38,448 nucleotides of DNA from an uncultured beta proteobacterium (GCA_903832285.1 CAILAY010000158.1:1-38448), one strand, 5' to 3'; counted from the first letter of the stretch, positions 1-10,209 are shown. Notes: generated from the sequence alone by a model not told the origin. A program made the numbers and translations.

Positions 1-923
1 CTATCGGCGCGTTCCACCACCACGTCCAGCAATGGATAGATGCCGCGTGCCATGCCCAACTCTTTCAGCTTGGCGATGGTGGCCAATGCGTGGCCTGTCT
101 GCAGCAGTTTGAGCATTTCGTCGAACAAGCGGCTTTGCGGCACGTCGCCAAGCAGTTGCTGCGATTCCACCAGCGGTTTCGCCGTCTTGGGGTCGAGTTT
201 GAAGCCCAGGCCCTGCAACTTGGCGGCAAAACGCACGGCCCGGATGATGCGCACCGGGTCTTCGCGGTAGCGCGTTGCGGGGTCGCCAATCATGCGCAAC
301 AAGAGCTTCTTCGCGTCCTTCATGCCGCCGTGATAATCGACCACGATCTGCGTCTGCGGGTCGTAGTACATCGCGTTGATGGTGAAGTCGCGGCGTGTCG
401 CGTCCTCGTCCTGCGGCCCCCAGACGTTGTCGCGCAGCACGCGCCCCGTGGAATCGACCGCGTGCTTCATCCCCGCCAATTCGCTCTTGCTGGTCTTCTC
501 GTTGCCTGCCACTTGCTCGGCAGCGGCGTTGTCGAGATAGGCCCGGTAGGTTGAGACCTCGATCACTTCGTGCTCACGCCCGCGGCCATAGACTACATGC
601 ACGATGCGAAAGCGCCGTCCGATAATGAAGGCTCGCCGGAACAAGCCCTTGACCTGTTCCGGTGTGGCGTTGGTGGCTACGTCGAAGTCCTTGGGTCGCA
701 GCCCCAGCAGCAGATCGCGCACGGCGCCACCCACAATGTAGGCCTCGAAGCCACCGTCCTTGAGCGTCTGTACCACGTTGCGTGCGCGCTCGTCCACCAG
801 ACCGGCATCAATGCCGTGCTGCGCCGCGCCGAATTCCTCGCGCTTGCCAAAACTGGGACGTTTGCCCTTGCCTGAAGTTGCCGGGGACTTACCCAGGAGT
901 TTGTTGAGGAATTTTTTTATCAT
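1..923 (-). CDS. pcnB: Poly(A) polymerase I, C-terminus cut by window edge
   Basis: Class II nucleotidyltransferase-superfamily enzyme that adds 3' poly(A) tails to RNA and so promotes decay. About 307 residues are visible; the family is usually 450-500, so the rest lies beyond base 1. The head domain is clear: GGAVRD at residues 65-70, then DFDVAT at 79-84 carrying the two metal-binding aspartates (Asp79, Asp81), later RRDFTINAM and a DPxxRxxEDPVRIIRAVRFAAK-like stretch typical of PcnB rather than of CCA-adding enzymes. The Lys/Gly-rich N-terminal tail fits the family. The ATG at 921-923 is chosen because it is the first Met and nothing conserved precedes it; its ribosome binding site is weak. 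It is last of a leftward group (permease, hda, HAD phosphatase), 55 bp after the phosphatase. An A7 run covers codons 2-4. Confidence 0.95.
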   Translation of the reverse strand, partial: MIKKFLNKLLGKSPATSGKGKRPSFGKREEFGAAQHGIDAGLVDERARNVVQTLKDGGFEAYIVGGAVRDLLLGLRPKDFDVATNATPEQVKGLFRRAFIIGRRFRIVHVVYGRGREHEVIEVSTYRAYLDNAAAEQVAGNEKTSKSELAGMKHAVDSTGRVLRDNVWGPQDEDATRRDFTINAMYYDPQTQIVVDYHGGMKDAKKLLLRMIGDPATRYREDPVRIIRAVRFAAKLQGLGFKLDPKTAKPLVESQQLLGDVPQSRLFDEMLKLLQTGHALATIAKLKELGMARGIYPLLDVVVERAD

Positions 924-978
924 CTTATTTTCTAAGGGCCGCCGCCGTGGCAGACAGGCCCGGGGGATTGGAAGCTCA

Positions 979-1662
979 TTATTTTGAAGGAAACAGTTCC
1001 AGTATGCGCCATCCCCGCTGCCCGGCGATGGAGCGCAATTTGTCGTCCGGATTCGTGGCAACCGGGTTGTTCACTTTCTCCAGCAAGGGTAAATCGTTGA
1101 TCGAGTCCGAATAGAACGTGGTCTGCAGGTCGCTCCAATGGAGATGCCGCTGGCCAAGCCACTGCTCCATGCGCGCGACCTTGCCCTCGCGGAAGGTCGG
1201 AATGCCGACGATTTCCCCAGTGATCCAACCGGTGCCACCGGGCCGCGTATCGCGCTCCAACTGCACGGCCAGCAGTTCCGTCACGCCAAAGGCGTCCGCA
1301 ATGGGACGCGTCACAAACTCGTTTGTCGCCGTGACGATGAGCAGGTTGTCGCCCGCGTCTCTGTGGCCTTGCACCAGGGCCAGTGCCTGCGGTTGCATGG
1401 CTGGCCTGATCACCATGCGCATGAAATTCTCATGCGCAGCGGCGGACAGTGCCGGACCCTTTCGACGCACCGCGTCGGTGGCAAAACGCACGTAGTCATG
1501 GATGTCAAGTGTCCCCTCCTGGTAGGCGCGATAGAAGGCGTCGTTGCGGCGCAAAAACTCCGCGCTGTCGGTCCATCCCATGGCGGTGGTGAACTCGCCC
1601 CAGGCGTAGTCCGAGTCCAGCGGCAGCAGCGTGTGGTCCAGGTCGAAAAGCGTGACCTTCAC
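979..1662 (-). CDS. HAD-superfamily (subclass IB) phosphatase, SerB-like
   Basis: A 227-residue soluble phosphohydrolase of the phosphoserine-phosphatase-like HAD IB group. Visible motifs: DLDHT with nucleophile Asp7 and acid/base Asp9; motif II Thr in VTATNEF; motif III Lys in REGKVARM; motif IV SDSINDLPLLE that binds Mg2+. Between motifs I and II lies the helical cap seen in IB members. The substrate cannot be told from sequence; phosphoserine and histidinol phosphate are candidates. The start is a GTG at 1660-1662 that overlaps the hda stop as GTGA, so the two genes are probably translationally coupled. pcnB follows 55 bp downstream. I am confident of the family but not of the substrate. 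Confidence 0.9.
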   Translation of the reverse strand: MKVTLFDLDHTLLPLDSDYAWGEFTTAMGWTDSAEFLRRNDAFYRAYQEGTLDIHDYVRFATDAVRRKGPALSAAAHENFMRMVIRPAMQPQALALVQGHRDAGDNLLIVTATNEFVTRPIADAFGVTELLAVQLERDTRPGGTGWITGEIVGIPTFREGKVARMEQWLGQRHLHWSDLQTTFYSDSINDLPLLEKVNNPVATNPDDKLRSIAGQRGWRILELFPSK

Positions 1663-2360
1663 TGTGTGTCGTCCATCATGGCCTTGATGAGCGGGATCGT
1701 GATGGCCCGCTTGTTCTGCAGGGCGTAACCGTCCAGCAGTTCCAGCAACTCCATCAGGCTGCCCAGGTCGCGGCTAAAACGAGTCAGCATGAAGTCCATC
1801 ACCTCGTCGCTCAAGAAAACACCGCGGGCATCGGCCGCCTTGCGCAGCACACCGCGGCGCGAACTTTCGTCCAGTACCTGAAGAGCATGTATGTGTCCCC
1901 AGGCGAGGCGGGTACGCAGGTCTTCACGCAACTTCAACTCCTTGGGTGGCAACTCGCCCGCAGCCAGCACGCCACGCTGCTGGGTTTGCGCATTCACGAA
2001 CCAGTTGAAAGCCGCGTGCTGCTGCGCCGCAGTGTACAGATGCACGTCGTCCATCAGCACCAGCCCCCAGGCCTCGTTGTAAGCGGGTGGCTCCAGCGTG
2101 GATGCATCCATCCAGCCCACGCCATGTTGCGAACTGGCGCCACGCTCGCGCAGCGCTTCACGCACGGCTTTGAGCAGATGAGTCTTGCCGCTGCCGGTCG
2201 GCCCCCACAGATAGGTGGGAACGGGAGACAAGGCGCTGGTGAGCGCCTTGTCTCCGATCCAAAGCTGCAGGTGTTTGAGCGCGGCTTCATTCGGTCCGGC
2301 GAAGAAATTGGCCAGCGTGGGGCCGGTTGCCAATCCGATGTCCAGGGCAATTTGCCTCAT
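1659..2360 (-). CDS. hda: DnaA regulatory inactivator Hda
   Basis: A 233-residue DnaA-like AAA+ protein. In known systems Hda binds the DNA-loaded sliding clamp and stimulates ATP hydrolysis by DnaA (RIDA), preventing re-initiation of replication. The start MRQIALDIG at 2358-2360 places a clamp-binding hexapeptide QIALDI at residues 3-8, as expected for Hda. Walker A GPTGSGKT is at 53-60, Walker B is LVLMDDVH, and there is a sensor-like arginine region (LRTRLAWG, LREDLRTR). The DnaA DNA-binding domain IV is absent, which separates it from DnaA. The frame stays open much further upstream, but this is only the antisense shadow of the permease gene. The start overlaps the permease stop by 4 nt (ATGA). 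Confidence 0.94.
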   Translation of the reverse strand: MRQIALDIGLATGPTLANFFAGPNEAALKHLQLWIGDKALTSALSPVPTYLWGPTGSGKTHLLKAVREALRERGASSQHGVGWMDASTLEPPAYNEAWGLVLMDDVHLYTAAQQHAAFNWFVNAQTQQRGVLAAGELPPKELKLREDLRTRLAWGHIHALQVLDESSRRGVLRKAADARGVFLSDEVMDFMLTRFSRDLGSLMELLELLDGYALQNKRAITIPLIKAMMDDTQ

Positions 2361-3439
2361 GGGGGAGCGTTCCCCTGATACAAGCGGCTGGCCATGTAAC
2401 CCGAGCGCAACCGACGAATCGCCACCAGCAGCACCGCGCTGGCCGGTAACGCGATCAGGACACCAACGAAACCGAACAGCTGGCCAAACGCCAGCAGCGC
2501 AAAAATGACCGCGAGAGGATGCAGTCCGATGCGCTTTCCCACCAGTCGTGGCGTGAGAAAAAACCCCTCCAGAATCTGGCCCGCGCCGTAAACCACGGCC
2601 ACCATCAGCACGGTCTTCAGGCCGGCAAATTGCAACATGCCCGCCAACACGGCCAGCACCAGCCCGAGGCCAAAGCCCACATACGGCACGAACACAGCCA
2701 GTCCGGTAAAGATACCGATCGGCAGCGCCAAGTCCAGTCCGAACAAGGATAAGCCCAGGCTGTAGTACAGCGCCAGCAGCAGCATCACCAACAACTGTCC
2801 GCGAAGGTATTGACCCAGCACCGCGTCGGCCTCGTCCGTGAAGCTGTCGTAGCGGCGACGCAGGCGGGGCGGCACCAACACCAGAACGCGATTCACAAAA
2901 CCGTCCCAATCCATCAGCAGATAAAACAGGGCCACAGGTATCAGCACGGCGTTGCCAATCAGAGCCAAAGCCACGCTGCCGCCGAGTTTGACCGACGACA
3001 GCACTGAGCTCAGTCCCTCCTCCGCATTGGCGCTCATGTACTTGAGCGCAAAGCCCTTGATGCCAGCCACATCCAAAGACAGTTTGACCCCGAACTGGGC
3101 CAGCCAGGGCTGCGACATTTCATTCAAGCGATCCAGCGCCAGCGGCACCTGCTGGCGCATCAGCGGCAATTCCTTCATCAGAATCGGCGCGATCAGCAAC
3201 ATGAGGCCGAGCACGGCAACGATGAACAGTATCTCTACGACCAGCACTACCAGCACGTGAGGCACATAGCCGTGCCCGAGTTGGTGCAGGCGCTTGACCA
3301 GCGGCGTGAGCGCGTAGGCCAGCACGGCAGCCACCACAAAAGGCGTCAGCACAGGTGCCAGAAGCCACAGCAGCAAGGCCATGAGCGCGGCAATCAGGCT
3401 CCAGGCGGCGGCACTTTTTTGGGTGAGGGTCAATGACAT
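2357..3439 (-). CDS. AI-2E family transporter (PerM-like permease)
   Basis: A 360-residue polytopic inner-membrane protein of the AI-2E exporter/PerM family (formerly DUF20). Hydrophobic segments are visible at the N-terminus (two, ending near [16 protein letters not shown]), one near residues 60-80, then a soluble amphipathic middle (about 85-170), and at least four more towards the C-terminus, including [18 protein letters not shown] and [18 protein letters not shown], both typical of the family. The substrate is unknown; some members act in quorum signal export or Na+/H+ exchange. The start at 3437-3439 (MSLTLTQ) is chosen over an ATG-less extension reading into the purM leader. It is the first gene of a leftward group and diverges from purM. 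Confidence 0.9.
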   Translation of the reverse strand: MSLTLTQKSAAAWSLIAALMALLLWLLAPVLTPFVVAAVLAYALTPLVKRLHQLGHGYVPHVLVVLVVEILFIVAVLGLMLLIAPILMKELPLMRQQVPLALDRLNEMSQPWLAQFGVKLSLDVAGIKGFALKYMSANAEEGLSSVLSSVKLGGSVALALIGNAVLIPVALFYLLMDWDGFVNRVLVLVPPRLRRRYDSFTDEADAVLGQYLRGQLLVMLLLALYYSLGLSLFGLDLALPIGIFTGLAVFVPYVGFGLGLVLAVLAGMLQFAGLKTVLMVAVVYGAGQILEGFFLTPRLVGKRIGLHPLAVIFALLAFGQLFGFVGVLIALPASAVLLVAIRRLRSGYMASRLYQGNAPP

Positions 3440-3446
3440 ATGGAAC

Positions 3447-3480
3447 CGGGGCAAGACCCCGTAAAATTCAGGCAAATTTT
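3447..3480 (+). promoter_or_regulatory. Possible purM promoter -10 and small inverted repeat
   Basis: In the 78-bp gap between divergent permease and purM, TAAAAT at 3462-3467 could be a -10 box, leaving about 44 nt of leader. No good -35 is seen at 16-18 bp. A 5-bp inverted repeat, CGGGG / CCCCG with a 5-nt loop (3447-3461), sits immediately upstream of the -10. The evidence is motif only. Confidence 0.3.
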
Positions 3481-3517
3481 AGTCTGCCACGACCCTGACG
3501 CCACGGCGCGCCTCCTC

Positions 3518-4600
3518 ATGACCCCATCTGCCCCCCATTCTGCTTCGGCCCAGCCACTTTCCTATAAAGACGCCGGAGTCGACATTGACGCCGGTGACGC
3601 CCTGGTGGAGCGCATCAAACCGCTGGCCAGGAAGACGATGCGCGAAGGCGTACTGGCCGGCATCGGCGGTTTTGGTGCGCTGTTCGAAGTGCCCAAGCGC
3701 TACCAGGAGCCGGTATTGGTGAGCGGCACTGACGGCGTGGGCACCAAACTGAGGTTGGCGTTCGAATGGGCGATGCACGACACCGTCGGCATCGACCTGG
3801 TCGCCATGAGCGTGAACGACGTGCTGGTTCAAGGCGCGGAGCCGCTGTTCTTTCTGGATTACTTCGCCTGCGGCAAGCTCGACGTGGATACCGCTGCGGC
3901 TGTGGTGGGTGGCATCGCGAAGGGCTGTGAACTCTCGGGCTGTGCACTGATCGGCGGCGAAACCGCAGAGATGCCCGGCATGTATCCGCCCGGCGAATAT
4001 GACCTTGCAGGCTTTGCTGTGGGTGCGGTGGAAAAATCGAAAATCCTGACGGGCTCATCGATTGAGCCCGGCGACGTGGTGCTGGGACTGGCCAGCAGCG
4101 GCGTGCACTCCAACGGCTTCAGCCTGGTGCGCAAATGCATCGAGCGCGCCGGCAGCAATGCACCGATCACACTGGATGGCAAGCCATTCAAGCGGGCGTT
4201 GATGGAACCCACACGCTTGTACGTGAAGAACGTGCTGGCGGCGCTGGTGGCGCATCCCACGACCCCGGGGTCGTCGTCCGGTATCAAGGCACTGGCGCAC
4301 ATCACCGGTGGCGGCCTGCTGGAGAACATTCCACGCGTGCTGCCCGAAGGCACGGCGGCGCATCTGAAAAAGGGAAGCTGGCCGAAAACCGAGCTCTTCG
4401 CCTGGCTGCAAAGCACGGCCGGTATCGACGACTACGAGATGAACCGCACCTTCAACAACGGCATCGGCATGGTGGTGGTGATCGCCGCGTCCGAGGCCGC
4501 AGCCTGCGCTGCGACCCTGCGCGCACTGGGTGAAACGGTTTACGAAATCGGCCTGATTGCGGCACGGGGCGACGGCGCTGCAGTGGTGGTTCAGGGCTGA
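3518..4600 (+). CDS. purM: Phosphoribosylformylglycinamidine cyclo-ligase (AIR synthetase)
   Basis: A 360-residue cytosolic enzyme that makes aminoimidazole ribonucleotide from FGAM with ATP, step five of purine synthesis. It shows the family's [13 protein letters not shown] start, the glycine-rich region [33 protein letters not shown], the [12 protein letters not shown] motif, [14 protein letters not shown], and [13 protein letters not shown]. The ATG at 3518 is chosen because MTPSAPHS leads directly into the conserved core; an upstream in-frame start at 3440 would overlap the divergent permease start. No clear Shine-Dalgarno precedes the ATG. purD, another step of the same pathway, lies at 31908-33194 in a different operon. 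It meets the small ORF at 4591-4773 tail to tail with a 10-bp overlap. Confidence 0.96.
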   Translation: MTPSAPHSASAQPLSYKDAGVDIDAGDALVERIKPLARKTMREGVLAGIGGFGALFEVPKRYQEPVLVSGTDGVGTKLRLAFEWAMHDTVGIDLVAMSVNDVLVQGAEPLFFLDYFACGKLDVDTAAAVVGGIAKGCELSGCALIGGETAEMPGMYPPGEYDLAGFAVGAVEKSKILTGSSIEPGDVVLGLASSGVHSNGFSLVRKCIERAGSNAPITLDGKPFKRALMEPTRLYVKNVLAALVAHPTTPGSSSGIKALAHITGGGLLENIPRVLPEGTAAHLKKGSWPKTELFAWLQSTAGIDDYEMNRTFNNGIGMVVVIAASEAAACAATLRALGETVYEIGLIAARGDGAAVVVQG

Positions 4601-4773
4601 ATTTTTTTCTCGCCGGTGGGCTGCGTGCTCTGGGTTTCGATCCGCCCGAGCACGCGCCAAAGCTCAGCCTCAGGCGCCACACCGTGCAACAGCCAAAACG
4701 CGGCGCCCGCCAAGCCAAACAGAATCGCCAGCGCCGTCAGAATCGCTGCACTTTTTCGAGCGAACAACTTCAT
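4591..4773 (-). CDS. Small predicted membrane protein (unknown)
   Basis: A 60-residue ORF that I do not recognise. It begins with a basic stretch (KLFARK) followed by a single hydrophobic segment of about 22 residues ([19 protein letters not shown]), then a polar, soluble tail ending in GEKKIQP. This is a credible signal-anchor architecture rather than random shadow coding. GGA lies 5 nt before the ATG. It is 42 bp downstream of the SirB1-family gene on the same strand, so it could be the last gene of the murJ transcript. Its last 10 bp overlap the end of purM on the other strand. It could still be a chance ORF. Confidence 0.45.
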   Translation of the reverse strand: MKLFARKSAAILTALAILFGLAGAAFWLLHGVAPEAELWRVLGRIETQSTQPTGEKKIQP

Positions 4774-4815
4774 GGGTTCCGCAACCGCCTACGAATGTTT
4801 CGTAACGGCCGCCCG

Positions 4816-5676
4816 TCAGTCACCGCCAGGGCTGCTGCGCAACTCCGCGGCGCGCCAGGCGATGGGCGCGGCGTCATGGGCGTCGGGCGTGTGAGCCAGA
4901 TAGTTTTCCAGATCCTGCGCGGCCTGTGCGTTGTGCCCCAACTCGGCCAGCACCAGTCCGCGGTCACGCAATTCGGCCCCGTCGTTGGGCAGCAGGATGA
5001 TCAATCGGTTGAGCACGGCCAGCAGGCGCGTCCAGTCTTCCTGCGTTCGGTGAATTTCTTTCAGGTTACGCAGCATGCGGGCGATGATGTCGCGCGCTGG
5101 GGCGGCCTGCAGAAACAGGCCTAGCGGCACGTCCGCGTCAATCATCGCGCCGTCACCCCGGTAGTGCTCAAGCCGCTCCGCCAACTCCTCGCGGCTCAGC
5201 GACTGGCCGCTGAACGGGTCCACCACCACCTGGCCCTTGGGAAGATTCACCTTCACCATGAAATGCCCGGGGAACGCGACTCCGCGAGCGCGAAGACCCA
5301 GACTCTGGGCCAGTTCGAGCCATAGCACGCCGAGCGTGATGGGGATACCACGCCGGGTCTGCAGCACCACGTTGAGATAGCTGTTATCGGGGTCGTAATA
5401 GTCGTTCACGTTGCCGCCGAACCCGAGCTCACGGTAGAAGAACTGGTTCAGCACACGCAGCCGGTGCAGGCTGTCGGCGTCCAGCGGTAACCGGCGCTTG
5501 AGTCGGGCCTGCATCTGATCCACCTCGCCCAGCACCTGCTGCACATCGAGTTCCGGGTACTCGTCCTGCGCCAGACTGATGGTCGCCTCCAGCAGCGGGA
5601 ACTGTTCGTCTCTTGCGACCAGCGACGCAAAGTATTCGAGCGCGGTCGGGGTGGAAAGAGACAGCTTGATCGTCAT
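4816..5676 (-). CDS. SirB1 family protein (transglutaminase-like plus TPR)
   Basis: A 286-residue protein of the SirB1 family: an N-terminal transglutaminase-like fold (about residues 30-190) followed by a short TPR-like helical C-terminus (about 190-275). Family signatures seen are FFYRELGFGGNVNDYYDPDNSYLN, the RRGIPITLGVLWLELAQSLGL stretch, and GVAFPGHFMVKV with VVDPFSG. The family's role is not firmly known. It starts 13 bp after murJ on the same strand, so it is probably co-transcribed. Family assignment is secure; no enzymatic activity is claimed. Confidence 0.88.
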   Translation of the reverse strand: MTIKLSLSTPTALEYFASLVARDEQFPLLEATISLAQDEYPELDVQQVLGEVDQMQARLKRRLPLDADSLHRLRVLNQFFYRELGFGGNVNDYYDPDNSYLNVVLQTRRGIPITLGVLWLELAQSLGLRARGVAFPGHFMVKVNLPKGQVVVDPFSGQSLSREELAERLEHYRGDGAMIDADVPLGLFLQAAPARDIIARMLRNLKEIHRTQEDWTRLLAVLNRLIILLPNDGAELRDRGLVLAELGHNAQAAQDLENYLAHTPDAHDAAPIAWRAAELRSSPGGD

Positions 5677-5689
5677 GAAACACCCCGCA

Positions 5690-7258
5690 TCAATGCCGCA
5701 ACAGGCGACGCAACTTCATGCCCGACGCCCACAAAGCGGTGAAATAAATGACACCCGACCCCGTCAAAATCAGCGCCATGAGCCCAACGCGCCACAGCCT
5801 TTCGGCGCCGACCATCTGGGTCCAGGCAAAGCTGCTGGCGCCCCACATCAGGAAAACGGCCAGCAGGGCACTGGCCGCCACCACCTGCAGCGCAAACACC
5901 CTCCACCCCGGCTGGGGCCGGTAACTGCCGCGGCGTAGCAGACCTACCAGCAACCAGGTGGCGTTCACGAGGGCACCGAGTCCGATCGATAAGGCCAGCC
6001 CCGCCACCTGGAACAGCGGCACCAGCAGCAGATTGAACAACTGCGTCAGCACCAGTACAAACACCGCAATCTTCACCGGTGTGCGGATATTCTGACTCGC
6101 GTAATAGCCCGGCGCCAGCACCTTGATCGCGACCAACCCCACCAGTCCGATGCCGTATCCCGTAAGCGCCAGACTCGTCTGCCGCACGTCGTCTGCGGAA
6201 TAGAGGCCGTAATGGAAGATGGTTGCAGCCAGGGGTAGTGAGAACGTCAGCAACGCTACAGAGCAGGGCACGGCCATCAGCACCACCAGACGCAGGCCCC
6301 AATCCAGCATGGCCGAGTAATCGGCCGCGTCACTCGCAGCCTTGGCCGCAGACAGCCGAGGCATCAACACCACGCCCAACGCCACGCCCAGCATGGCCGT
6401 CGGAAATTCCATCAGACGATCGGCATTGGTGAGCCAGGTGACGCTGCGCGTGACCAGATGCGAGGCGATCTCGGTATTGATGAGCTGCGAGATTTGCGCC
6501 ACGGCCACACCAAAAAGCGCAGGCACCATGAGTTGCGCGATACGCCTCGTCGGCGGGTCAGACCAGGCCGCTGTCAGCAGCGACCAGGTCAAACCGATAC
6601 GCGGCAACATGCCGATGCGGATGAGCGTCGGGATCTGCACGCCCAACTGCAGCACACCTCCCAGCATCACGCCACCGCAGAGGGCGTAGATCCGCTCGAT
6701 CCCCAGGGTCTGAAACCACGGAGCACCCCACCAGGCGGCGGCAATTACGGAAAGATTAAGCAGCACCGGCGCACCTGCAGGCACTGTGAAGCGGCCCCAG
6801 GTATTGAGCACGCCCGCAGCCATGCCAGCCAGCGAAATGAATCCGAGGTAGGGAAACATCCAGCGAGTCATCACCACGGCCGCTTCAAAACCTCGCGGCT
6901 CTTTCTGCAAACCGCTGGCCATGGCCCACACTAGAAGAGGCGCTCCCAGCACTCCCAAGGTGCAGGTCAGCAGCAGCGCCCAGGTGAGCAGGCTACCCAC
7001 CCTGTCCACCAATCGTTTGGTCGCGGCCCCCCCCTGCTGGCTACGTGTCTGACCCAGCACCGGAATGAATGCCTGGCTGAATGCGCCTTCCGCGAACAGA
7101 CGCCGGAACATGTTGGGTAGCAAAAACGCCACGCGGAAGGCATCCGTCAATGCGGTGGCGCCGAACATGGCTGCGATCAATGACTCGCGCAACAGACCCG
7201 TGACACGCGAGGCCAGGGTCAAAAGTGACACGATGGAGGCGGATTTGAAGAGACTCAC
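5690..7258 (-). CDS. murJ: Lipid II flippase MurJ
   Basis: A 522-residue polytopic membrane protein (MviN/MurJ, MOP superfamily, about 14 hydrophobic segments) that flips lipid II across the inner membrane for peptidoglycan synthesis. The N-terminus SLFKSASIVSLLTLASRVTG followed by LLRESLIAAMFG and FRRLFAEGAFSQAFIPVL is diagnostic; these carry the conserved cavity arginines. The start is a GTG at 7256-7258, chosen because it lines up with the family N-terminus; the open frame continues upstream only as antisense of rpsT. No Shine-Dalgarno precedes the GTG, and a TACACT hexamer ends 6 nt before it, so the message may be leaderless. The SirB1-family gene follows by 13 bp; rpsT diverges. Confidence 0.95.
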   Translation of the reverse strand: MSLFKSASIVSLLTLASRVTGLLRESLIAAMFGATALTDAFRVAFLLPNMFRRLFAEGAFSQAFIPVLGQTRSQQGGAATKRLVDRVGSLLTWALLLTCTLGVLGAPLLVWAMASGLQKEPRGFEAAVVMTRWMFPYLGFISLAGMAAGVLNTWGRFTVPAGAPVLLNLSVIAAAWWGAPWFQTLGIERIYALCGGVMLGGVLQLGVQIPTLIRIGMLPRIGLTWSLLTAAWSDPPTRRIAQLMVPALFGVAVAQISQLINTEIASHLVTRSVTWLTNADRLMEFPTAMLGVALGVVLMPRLSAAKAASDAADYSAMLDWGLRLVVLMAVPCSVALLTFSLPLAATIFHYGLYSADDVRQTSLALTGYGIGLVGLVAIKVLAPGYYASQNIRTPVKIAVFVLVLTQLFNLLLVPLFQVAGLALSIGLGALVNATWLLVGLLRRGSYRPQPGWRVFALQVVAASALLAVFLMWGASSFAWTQMVGAERLWRVGLMALILTGSGVIYFTALWASGMKLRRLLRH

Positions 7259-7264
7259 GCGCCG

Positions 7265-7270
7265 AGTGTA
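7265..7270 (-). promoter_or_regulatory. Possible -10 box for a leaderless murJ transcript
   Basis: TACACT on the minus strand, 6 nt before the GTG start of murJ. This spacing would put transcription start at or next to the start codon. No good -35 element is visible at 16-18 bp. Evidence is motif and spacing only. Confidence 0.3.
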
Positions 7271-7328
7271 GCCGTGGCCAGACACCCCTCGGGATGACGC
7301 TCCTATCGCCGTCGGCACCGCCGCCGGG

Positions 7329-7359
7329 TTAAAGCGGTAATGACCAGGCCTGTTACAAT
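7329..7359 (+). promoter_or_regulatory. rpsT promoter, extended -10
   Basis: TACAAT at 7354-7359 preceded by TG one base upstream (7351-7352) makes an extended -10. A poor -35 (TTAAAG, 7329-7334) is 19 bp upstream. The predicted leader is about 40 nt and contains the strong AAGGAA ribosome binding site at 7391-7396. Confidence 0.55.
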
Positions 7360-7405
7360 GGCAGGCTTTGCTGGCATCATCCACAGACCCAAGGAACACA
7401 CCAAA

Positions 7406-7705
7406 ATGGCAACCAAACCGAAGAAAAAGAACCCGCGCCTGGCGTCGGGCCGAAAGCGCGTCCGTCAGGACGTCAAGATCAACGCCGCGAACACCTCGCT
7501 GCGCTCCAAGTACCGCACTGCTGTCAAGAACGTCGAGAAGGCCGTCATCACTGGCGACAAGGCCAAGGCGACAGAAGCCTTTGGCAAGATGCAAGCCGTG
7601 GTCGACACCGTGGCCGACAAGGGCATCTTCCACAAGAACAAGGCCGCTCGCGACAAAAGCCGCCTGAGCACCAGGGTCAAAGCCCTGGTGACCCAAGCCG
7701 CCTGA
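7406..7705 (+). CDS. rpsT: 30S ribosomal protein S20
   Basis: A 99-residue, Lys/Arg-rich protein that binds 16S rRNA early in 30S assembly. It starts [21 protein letters not shown] and contains the family's [16 protein letters not shown] and [22 protein letters not shown] segments; the length is slightly above the usual 87-90. The ATG at 7406 is chosen over an upstream in-frame ATG (7340), which lies before the promoter -10; the chosen ATG has AAGGAA 9 nt upstream. It is monocistronic: it diverges from murJ and ends in a set of hairpins and a terminator shared with convergent acs. The UGA stop is inside the first hairpin. Confidence 0.98.
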   Translation: MATKPKKKNPRLASGRKRVRQDVKINAANTSLRSKYRTAVKNVEKAVITGDKAKATEAFGKMQAVVDTVADKGIFHKNKAARDKSRLSTRVKALVTQAA

Positions 7706-7742
7706 TTTTCAGGCACAGCCCGGACTGATGCATATCAGTCCG
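7700..7742 (+). repeat. Two tandem hairpins at the rpsT 3' end
   Basis: First hairpin: GCCTGA (7700-7705) and TCAGGC (7709-7714) with a TTT loop; it includes the rpsT stop codon. Second hairpin: a perfect 9-bp stem CGGACTGAT (7721-7729) and ATCAGTCCG (7734-7742) with a GCAT loop. Neither is followed by a T-run, so they are probably not terminators by themselves; they may protect the 3' end or block ribosome or RNase passage. Confidence 0.6.
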
Positions 7743-7777
7743 CCGTTTGTACCGGGTGCGCTGCCAGCAAAGAAGTG

Positions 7778-7803
7778 AAAAAACCGCCTACGGGCGGTTT
7801 TTT
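7778..7803. terminator. Bidirectional intrinsic terminator between rpsT and acs
   Basis: AAAAAA-CCGCC-TACG-GGCGG-TTTTTT: a 5-bp GC stem flanked by six A and six T, so each strand has a hairpin followed by a U-run. In the rpsT direction the loop is c(UACG)g, a member of the very stable UNCG tetraloops. It lies between the convergent rpsT and acs genes. Confidence 0.88.
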
Positions 7804-7844
7804 CATGGGCGGTTCGCTGCGGCTCCAGACCGGCAGCAGGCGGA

Positions 7845-9830
<1,986 letters not shown>

Positions 9831-10209
9831 GGAATTTGTCTCCTCGGATTTAGTGAAAACTGCCTTGCCGACAACTGCTGCGCAAAGCCGCAGCCTTCGG
9901 TCACCAACAGCATAACGTGAAAGAACAAACTTTCATGACTCGGATCGTTGAGCGGGCGAAGCATCAAAGTTAGCGGAATAGTGACAATAACAAACTCTGA
10001 CGACCCGACGCGCACCGCATTCGATATATGAAGTTTTGAAAGATTGCGGCGTAATGTCTGGTGCGGCACTTACGTGCCACTGACTGGCATCAGTCTTACA
10101 GGCGCAGCGCAAAACCCGGTCGGCACCTTATGCAACGAGTATTGTGCGGGCGCAATTGCCAGTCGACCAGTTTGAGTAAACTTGAGCGCAGTTCCCACGG
10201 AATACCACC
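9831..10209. promoter_or_regulatory. 379-bp control region between acs and fumarase genes
   Basis: No credible gene. It must hold the promoters for both divergent genes. Visible elements are two adjacent inverted repeats in the fumarase-side half: GGCAC/GTGCC (10065-10078) and GACTG/CAGTC (10082-10095), each with a 4-nt loop. The minus strand of the first reads TGGCACG, matching the -24 half of a sigma-54 promoter, but the -12 half is poor. The acs-proximal part is AT-richer. I could not assign a convincing sigma-70 promoter to either gene; TTGCCA (10156-10161) with TAAACT (10177-10182) is a weak candidate for the fumarase. Confidence 0.5.
10065..10095. repeat. Pair of adjacent inverted repeats upstream of fumarase
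   Basis: Arms GGCAC 10065-10069 and GTGCC 10074-10078 (loop TTAC); arms GACTG 10082-10086 and CAGTC 10091-10095 (loop GCAT). Their centres are 17 bp apart. They may be operators; no matching regulator is encoded nearby. Confidence 0.45.

Noticed and set aside
2361..2909. 183-residue N-terminal extension of Hda
   Set aside because: It is the out-of-frame shadow of the permease gene; Hda's clamp-binding motif must be N-terminal and is at the 2360 start.
7259..7696. 146-residue N-terminal extension of MurJ
   Set aside because: It is antisense to rpsT; the conserved MurJ N-terminus begins at the 7258 GTG.
10063..10079. Sigma-54 promoter for acs
   Set aside because: The -24 half TGGCACG is perfect but the -12 half lacks the conserved GC at the right position, and it is over 230 bp from the acs start.
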